Below are positions 6,420-9,543 of a stretch of 9,543 nucleotides of DNA, one piece after another. Position 1 is the first letter of the stretch, and each line of letters starts with the position of its first letter. The stretch spans positions 1 through 9,543 of the forward strand of contig CAMLOC010000078.1 in NCBI GenBank assembly GCA_946481465.1, given 5' to 3'. Origin of the DNA: an uncultured Shinella sp. GTDB taxonomy: Bacteria > Pseudomonadota > Alphaproteobacteria > Rhizobiales > Rhizobiaceae. Below the pieces are notes generated by a model. The model ran no database searches and was not told where the DNA came from. It worked only from the letters and a program-made list of their open reading frames with translations. The translations under genes and the position numbers were made by a program.

Positions 6420-6779
6420 CTAGCGCCTCGCGGCTGAGGCGACGGCCTTCTCGGCCCCGCCGTCCCGCGCGAGTTCCTCCACGAGCAGTGCGAGAAGGCC
6501 GGGAAAGCGCGCCTCGATGTCCTCCCGGCGAAGCGAGGATGCGCGCCGGTTTCCGTAGTCGATCTGGCTGATCAGGCCCGCTTCGCGCAGGATCTTGAAG
6601 TGATGGGTAAGCGACGCCTTCGCGACGGGGAAGCCGAACGACACGCAGTTGCGTTCCGCATCGTCCGGAAGTGTCGCCAGGATGGCGATCGCGGTGCGGC
6701 GAAGCGGATCGGACAAGGTGGAGAACACCACGCCGAGGTCGATATTCTCGCGTGCGGGCTGGGGGAGACGGTCTGCCAT
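6420..6779 (-). CDS. ArsR-family winged-helix transcriptional repressor
   Basis: Small DNA-binding regulator, 119 residues, typical of the family. Helices 1-2 hold VFSTLSDPLRRTAIAILATLP (18-38). The recognition region is VAKASLTHHFKILREAGLI (52-70), the standard 'S..SHHL..L..AGL' pattern. The wing follows at SQIDYGNRRASSLRREDIEARFPGL (71-95). The metal-site ELCVCDL motif of ArsR/SmtB is absent, so it is not an arsenic-type metal sensor. There is a single cysteine, Cys45 (ERNCVSFGF), just before the recognition region. It is divergent from the ene-reductase gene, and the shared gap carries a perfect inverted repeat. This is like the pairing of the redox-responsive ArsR-type CyeR with an Old Yellow Enzyme in Corynebacterium. 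It probably represses itself and that enzyme until a reactive electrophile or oxidant is sensed. No ribosome site is evident upstream of the ATG, and no better start exists. The gene ends 121 bases ahead of fecI with no visible terminator. Confidence 0.9.
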   Translation of the reverse strand: MADRLPQPARENIDLGVVFSTLSDPLRRTAIAILATLPDDAERNCVSFGFPVAKASLTHHFKILREAGLISQIDYGNRRASSLRREDIEARFPGLLALLVEELARDGGAEKAVASAARR

Positions 6780-6814
6780 GGGATAAATTTACGAGGACCG
6801 GCGCCTGCATGCAA

Positions 6815-6827
6815 GCATAAGGTATGC
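6815..6827. promoter_or_regulatory. Upstream operator-like inverted repeat in the arsR/ene-reductase gap
   Basis: GCATA-AGG-TATGC is a perfect 5-3-5 inverted repeat that contains GGTATG (6821-6826), the half-site of the larger palindrome at 6854-6873. The two GGTATG copies are 33 bases apart, about three helical turns. It lies just upstream of the TTGACA -35-like hexamer, on the side nearest the regulator gene, so it may serve control of the regulator's own promoter. Confidence 0.4.
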
Positions 6828-6828
6828 C

Positions 6829-6857
6829 TTGACACATATCTTGCTGCATCTTAGGTA
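6829..6857 (+). promoter_or_regulatory. Putative promoter of the ene-reductase gene
   Basis: A consensus -35 hexamer TTGACA (6829-6834), then 17 bases and TAGGTA (6852-6857) as a poor -10. A poor -10 overlapped by the inverted repeat at 6854-6873 would be typical of a repressed promoter. The -35 is convincing; the -10 is not. Confidence 0.4.
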
Positions 6858-6873
6858 TGGATTTGACCATACC
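6854..6873. promoter_or_regulatory. Likely operator: perfect 7-6-7 inverted repeat between arsR and the ene-reductase
   Basis: GGTATGG, six bases (ATTTGA), CCATACC. The arms are perfectly complementary, as expected for a dimeric winged-helix repressor. It overlaps the putative -10 and start point of the plus-strand promoter, so a bound repressor would block transcription of the reductase. Seen directly; the assignment to the adjacent ArsR-family protein is inference from the divergent arrangement. Confidence 0.6.
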
Positions 6874-6979
6874 AATATCCTGTTGGTTTCCGGATGTCGC
6901 TCCCTTTCGGGCCTCGCCGGCGCTCCGTCGCCGGGAGGGGCCGGAAACGACATCGAACATCATGCCACAAGTGAGCCCC

Positions 6980-8083
6980 ATGCCTCAACCACAGCTTTTC
7001 ACACCGTTCAAAGTCCGCAATCTCGAACTCGAGAACCGCATCACCATCGCCCCGATGTGCACATATTCCGCGGTGGACGGATGCATGACCGACTGGCACC
7101 TGATCCATCTGGGGCAACTGGCCCTGTCCGGGGCGGGCCTGCTCACCATCGAGGCCACCGCCGTCGTTCCCGAGGGGCGCATCAGCTATGCGGATGTCGG
7201 GCTTTACGACGACGCGACGGAAGCGGCCATGCGCCGGACGCTGGACGGCATCCGGAAGTGGTCGAACATCCCGATCGCCGTTCAGCTCGCCCATGCCGGC
7301 CGCAAGGCGTCCTCGGACCTGCCGTGGCGCGGCGGCGGGCAGATCCCGGCCGACCATCCGAACGGATGGCAGACGGAGGCGCCCTCGGCGGTCCCGTTCA
7401 AATCGACGGACACCGTGCCGACCGAGCTCACCCGCGAACGCATGGACGCGATCCGCGACGCCTTCGTTGCGGCCGCGCTGCGGGCCGCACGCATCGGCAT
7501 CGACGCCGTCCAGATCCATGCCGCGCATGGATATCTCCTTCATTCCTTCCTGTCGCCGCTCGCCAACCGGCGGACGGACGACTATGGCGGGAGCCTCGAG
7601 AACCGGATGCGTTTCCCGCTGGAGGTCTTCGATGCGGTGCGGGCTGCCTTTCCGGCGGACAAGACCGTTTCGGTGCGCGTTTCGGCGACGGACTGGTACG
7701 GCGACGGTTGGGACCTGGAGCAGACGATCGCCTTCGCCAAGGCTCTCGAGCTTCGCGGCTGCGATGCCATCAACGTCTCGACCGGCGGCCTGCATGTCGA
7801 CCAGCGTATCCCGGTTTCCCCGGGCTATCAGGTGCCGTTCGCACGCGCGATAAAGGCGGCCGTCAACATGCCGGTCGTCGCTGTCGGATTGATCACCGAG
7901 CCTTCCCAGGCGGAGGCGATCGTCGCGACGGGCGATGCCGATCTCATCGGGCTGGCGCGCACGATCCTCTACGATCCGCGCTGGCCGTGGCATGCCGCTG
8001 CCGCTCTCGGCGGGCAAGTGTCCGCGGCCCCGCAATACCATCGCAGCCAGCCCTCGACGCTGAAGTCGCTCTTTAAGGCGTGA
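6980..8083 (+). CDS. Old Yellow Enzyme-family NAD(P)H:flavin oxidoreductase / ene-reductase (YqjM/XenA class)
   Basis: FMN-dependent TIM-barrel enzyme that reduces activated C=C bonds of enones, maleimides and some nitro compounds with NAD(P)H. It is usually involved in detoxifying electrophiles. Residues are counted from ATG 6980 (367 residues, close to XenA and YqjM at about 340-365). The N-terminus LFTPFKVRNLELENRITIAPMCTYS carries the class-specific redox-tuning Cys27 and Tyr29. QLAHAGRKA (102-110) contributes to the flavin site. HAAHGYLLHSFLSPLANRRTDDYGGSLENR (180-209) holds the substrate-binding pair His180/His183 and Tyr185. VGLI (302-305) and GLARTILYDPRWPW (324-337) close the phosphate-binding end. 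There is no signal peptide. ATG 6980 follows AAGTGAG by four bases and matches where relatives start. ATG 6962 (six residues longer) is possible. The more distant ATG 6857 lies inside the operator and adds 41 residues with no family counterpart. Probably controlled by the divergent ArsR-family regulator. The physiological substrate is unknown. Confidence 0.93.
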   Translation: MPQPQLFTPFKVRNLELENRITIAPMCTYSAVDGCMTDWHLIHLGQLALSGAGLLTIEATAVVPEGRISYADVGLYDDATEAAMRRTLDGIRKWSNIPIAVQLAHAGRKASSDLPWRGGGQIPADHPNGWQTEAPSAVPFKSTDTVPTELTRERMDAIRDAFVAAALRAARIGIDAVQIHAAHGYLLHSFLSPLANRRTDDYGGSLENRMRFPLEVFDAVRAAFPADKTVSVRVSATDWYGDGWDLEQTIAFAKALELRGCDAINVSTGGLHVDQRIPVSPGYQVPFARAIKAAVNMPVVAVGLITEPSQAEAIVATGDADLIGLARTILYDPRWPWHAAAALGGQVSAAPQYHRSQPSTLKSLFKA

Positions 8084-8105
8084 ACCGCATCGCGCTGGAG
8101 ACGGA

Positions 8106-8138
8106 AACGGTGCTGAATTCCGGATATTCAGCACCGTT
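8106..8138 (+). terminator. Strong hairpin downstream of the ene-reductase, probable terminator
   Basis: Arms AACGGTGCTGAAT and ATTCAGCACCGTT pair perfectly over 13 bases around a seven-base loop, 22 bases past the reductase stop codon. The U-tract is displaced and short (TTTT at 8148-8151), so termination may be imperfect or Rho-assisted. The placement between two same-strand but unrelated genes supports a terminator. Confidence 0.65.
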
Positions 8139-8219
8139 GGTCGGGCGTTTTGCTGACGGCCGCCGCCGCCGATTTCAAGGACGGTCCCCCGGTCGTCGGT
8201 GCGCGGTTCCAGGTGGCGC

Positions 8220-8248
8220 TTGCCCGCCACCGCCCTGGAGCCGATAAA
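8220..8248 (+). promoter_or_regulatory. Candidate promoter of dtd
   Basis: TTGCCC (8220-8225), a 17-base spacer and GATAAA (8243-8248) give a fair housekeeping promoter about 30 bases ahead of the dtd start. The -35 lies in the loop of a GC-rich inverted repeat (GGTGGCG 8212-8218, CGCCACC 8225-8231). The rest of the gap from 8139 shows nothing I can name. Confidence 0.35.
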
Positions 8249-8277
8249 CGGGTGTCATCATCCGGAGAATCGTTTTC

Positions 8278-8724
8278 ATGAGAGCACTCATCCAGCGCGT
8301 GTCGTCAGCGCGCGTCACCGTCGACGGCGCGGTCACGGGGGAGATCGGCAATGGCCTGCTGGTCTTCGTCTGCGCGATGAAGGGCGACACGGAGAAGGAA
8401 AGCCAGTGGCTGGCGCGCAAGATTGTCAACCTGCGCATCTTCCGGGACGATGCCGACCGCATGAACCGCTCCCTCGTCGATGTCGGCGGCGCCGCGCTCG
8501 TCGTCAGCCAGTTCACGCTGGCCGCCGAGACGAAGGGCAACCGGCCGGGCTTTTCCACGGCCGCGCCGCCAGACGAGGGCAGGCGTCTCTACGAGACCTT
8601 CTCCGCCGACATTTCGGCCCTGGGCATCGCCGTCGCGAAGGGCATCTTCGGCGCGGACATGCGGGTGGAACTGGCCAATGACGGCCCCGTGACCATCTGG
8701 CTGGACACGGCGTCCGGCGGCTAG
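8278..8724 (+). CDS. dtd: D-aminoacyl-tRNA deacylase
   Basis: Cytoplasmic proofreading enzyme that hydrolyses D-amino acids (and glycine mischarged on tRNA-Ala) from tRNA, protecting translation. The 148 residues are full length for the bacterial DTD family. The start is [17 protein letters not shown], then [37 protein letters not shown] is the typical mid-domain. The catalytic-pocket motif is SQFTL (77-81). The cross-subunit Gly-cisPro motif sits in [10 protein letters not shown] (134-143). It acts as a homodimer, with Gly-Pro from one subunit entering the other's active site. The start ATG follows GGAGA by nine bases. It stands alone on the plus strand and converges on the methyltransferase gene. 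Its TAG stop is part of the CTAGAGCATTTCC end of the palindromic repeat element, so the last residues (SGG) may have been set by that insertion. The identification is very firm. Confidence 0.97.
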   Translation: MRALIQRVSSARVTVDGAVTGEIGNGLLVFVCAMKGDTEKESQWLARKIVNLRIFRDDADRMNRSLVDVGGAALVVSQFTLAAETKGNRPGFSTAAPPDEGRRLYETFSADISALGIAVAKGIFGADMRVELANDGPVTIWLDTASGG

Positions 8725-8829
8725 AGCATTTCCAGCCGAAGCGAGTTCGCTTCGGCGTCAGATAATGCGGCAAAAACAAAATCCTAGAGCATTTCCGGTG
8801 AACCGGAATTCACCGGAAATGCTCTAGGA
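8721..8829. repeat. Rhizobial-type palindromic intergenic repeat element (RIME-like) between convergent genes
   Basis: CTAGAGCATTTCC occurs three times: at 8721-8733 and 8784-8796 on the plus strand, and at 8815-8827 on the minus strand. The element therefore has inverted 13-bp ends. It contains two hairpins. The first has arms CCGAAGCGA/TCGCTTCGG (8736-8744, 8747-8755). The second is much larger, with perfect 21-bp arms (8782-8802, 8809-8829) around CCGGAA. Between them is an AT-richer stretch with AATGCGGCAAAAACAAAAT. Similar GAGCATTTCC palindromes are common between genes of Rhizobium, Agrobacterium and Brucella relatives. It fills the whole dtd/methyltransferase gap and can act as a bidirectional terminator. 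It supplies the TAG stop codon to both neighbours. Confidence 0.85.
8782..8829. terminator. Long perfect hairpin, probable bidirectional terminator of dtd and the methyltransferase
   Basis: Two 21-base arms with no mismatch around a six-base loop (CCGGAA) lie between the 3' ends of two convergent genes. Such a stem would be very stable in either transcript. No long U-tract follows on the minus strand, so it may act as a transcript-end stabiliser as much as an intrinsic terminator. It is also the right half of the repeat element. Confidence 0.5.
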
Positions 8830-9543
8830 CCGCGCGCCCGGCTTTTCGGCGATGATCGCGTAGCGATGCTGCAGGCCCCGTGCGACGGCCTTGAAGAAGC
8901 CGAAATGCGCCGCCTGCGCCTTGTGGATGGAGCGCAGGTCCGTATCGGCCGTGACCGGTAGGAAGCCGGCCTCCTCCAGCATGCGGGAAACGGCGTCGAC
9001 CCGCGCGCCTGCGGAGAAATGGACGCGCGATAGGATGCTTTGATGCGTCTCCGCCATGGCGGAAGGCGCGTGGGGCGCCTGCGCCTCGATGAGGCGGACA
9101 CGTTCCAGCAGGGCAGCGAGGCGTTTCACCAGTCGTTCGGCAAGGCTCGTATTGACGAAATCGCCGTCGATGACGAGCAGCTTGCCGCCCGGCTTCAGGA
9201 CACGCAGCCATTCTGCAAAGCAGGCCGCAGGATCGACGAGCGTCCAGACGAGGTGGCGCGTGACGATCACGTCGTAGCTGTCGTCCGGCTCCAGCGTGTT
9301 TTCCGCATCGCCGAGATGGAAGCGGATGGCCCGGCCACGCTCCGCGGCCTTGGCGCGCGCCCGCTCCAGCATGGCCTCCGACCAGTCGATGCCGGTGACA
9401 CGGTAGCCGAGATCGTCCATCAGGTGGGAAACCACGCCCGTGCCGCTTGCAAGGTCGAGCGCCGTGCGGCCCTCGCCGCGGCCGAGATGGCGCTCGATGA
9501 GGGCGTGCCAGGCGGCCCGCTCCTCTTCGGAGAAGATCTCGTG
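8824..9543 (-). CDS. Class I SAM-dependent methyltransferase (type 11-like), N-terminus beyond right edge
   Basis: Cytoplasmic S-adenosylmethionine-dependent methyltransferase; the substrate is not recognisable. The frame is open to the window edge, giving 239 visible residues that begin HEIFSEEERAAWHALIERHLG. Motif I is ALDLASGTG (28-36), with the ribose-binding acidic residue in VTGIDWSEAML (Asp53). Motif II is GDAENTL (78-84), followed by SYDVIVTRHLVWTLVDP (89-105). The motif III strand is LRVLKPGGKLLVIDGD (113-128). The C-terminal 110 residues form the variable substrate-recognition part. Full length is probably about 250-270 residues, so only the first few residues are missing; an internal GTG at 9435 would cut off motif I and is not the start. 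Its stop codon TAG is donated by the palindromic repeat element, which ends the protein at GARS. It converges with dtd and is not clearly linked to the iron genes. Confidence 0.9.
   Translation of the reverse strand, partial: HEIFSEEERAAWHALIERHLGRGEGRTALDLASGTGVVSHLMDDLGYRVTGIDWSEAMLERARAKAAERGRAIRFHLGDAENTLEPDDSYDVIVTRHLVWTLVDPAACFAEWLRVLKPGGKLLVIDGDFVNTSLAERLVKRLAALLERVRLIEAQAPHAPSAMAETHQSILSRVHFSAGARVDAVSRMLEEAGFLPVTADTDLRSIHKAQAAHFGFFKAVARGLQHRYAIIAEKPGARS

Noticed and set aside
6857..6979. N-terminal extension of the ene-reductase from ATG 6857
   Set aside because: The ATG lies within the inverted repeat and at about the expected transcript start; the extra 41 residues have no counterpart in the family.
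6391..6981. Minus-strand open frame overlapping the arsR gene and the divergent promoter
   Set aside because: A different frame from the clear ArsR-family protein, runs through both promoters and the operator, no domain.
6829..8076. Overlapping plus-strand (6829-8076) and minus-strand (6851-8230) open frames over the ene-reductase
   Set aside because: The 6980-8083 frame has every catalytic and flavin motif of the Old Yellow Enzyme family; the others are shadows and one would start inside the promoter.
8212..8231. GC-rich inverted repeat GGTGGCG/CGCCACC upstream of dtd
   Set aside because: A seven-base GC-rich dyad is easily expected by chance here; kept only as a note on the promoter entry.
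8734..8820. Insertion sequence or transposon remnant in the dtd/methyltransferase gap
   Set aside because: About 100 bp with no transposase coding and no clear target-site duplication; it fits a short non-coding palindromic repeat family.

Overview
The window is GC-rich, alphaproteobacterial-looking chromosomal DNA. The best clue to its origin is the palindromic intergenic element at 8721-8829. Its CTAGAGCATTTCC ends belong to a repeat type common between genes in Rhizobium, Agrobacterium, Brucella and relatives (order Hyphomicrobiales). Protein styles (FecI/FecR signalling, Tat-type binding protein, YqjM/XenA-like Old Yellow Enzyme) fit that group. The genus cannot be fixed from the sequence.

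Region 1 (1-6390, all minus strand) is a ferric-siderophore uptake locus with cell-surface signalling. In transcription order it holds an ECF sigma factor of the FecI family (5783-6298), its FecR-type membrane anti-sigma/sensor (4740-5705), a TonB-dependent receptor with an N-terminal STN signalling domain (2155-4617), a Tat-type periplasmic binding protein (1108-2106), a siderophore-interacting flavin reductase (393-1106), and the first part of a FecCD permease (396 to beyond the left edge). The expected logic is as follows. Loaded receptor signals through its STN domain to FecR, and FecR releases or activates FecI. FecI then transcribes the receptor and transport genes. The binding protein and permease carry the chelate inward, and the reductase frees the iron. 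A second permease and an ATPase are expected just left of the window. Three inverted repeats punctuate the operon: two between fecR and the receptor, and one between the receptor and the binding protein. One of the first two contains a TGA-N9-TCA motif like the rhizobial RirA iron-responsive operator.

Region 2 (6420-8138) is a divergent pair: an ArsR-family repressor (minus) and an Old Yellow Enzyme-type ene-reductase (plus). They share about 200 bp containing a perfect 7-6-7 inverted repeat and further copies of its GGTATG half-site, a likely operator for autoregulation and enzyme control. A strong 13-bp hairpin follows the reductase.

Region 3 (8139-9543) has dtd (D-aminoacyl-tRNA deacylase, plus) converging on a class I SAM-dependent methyltransferase (minus, running off the right edge). 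The roughly 100 bp between them is entirely the palindromic repeat element, whose two outer ends supply the TAG stop codons of both genes.

No RNA genes, CRISPR, insertion sequence or phage genes were seen. I see no clearly new system. The most interesting signals are the stop-donating repeat element, the ArsR/ene-reductase operator array, and the nested inverted repeats in front of the receptor.
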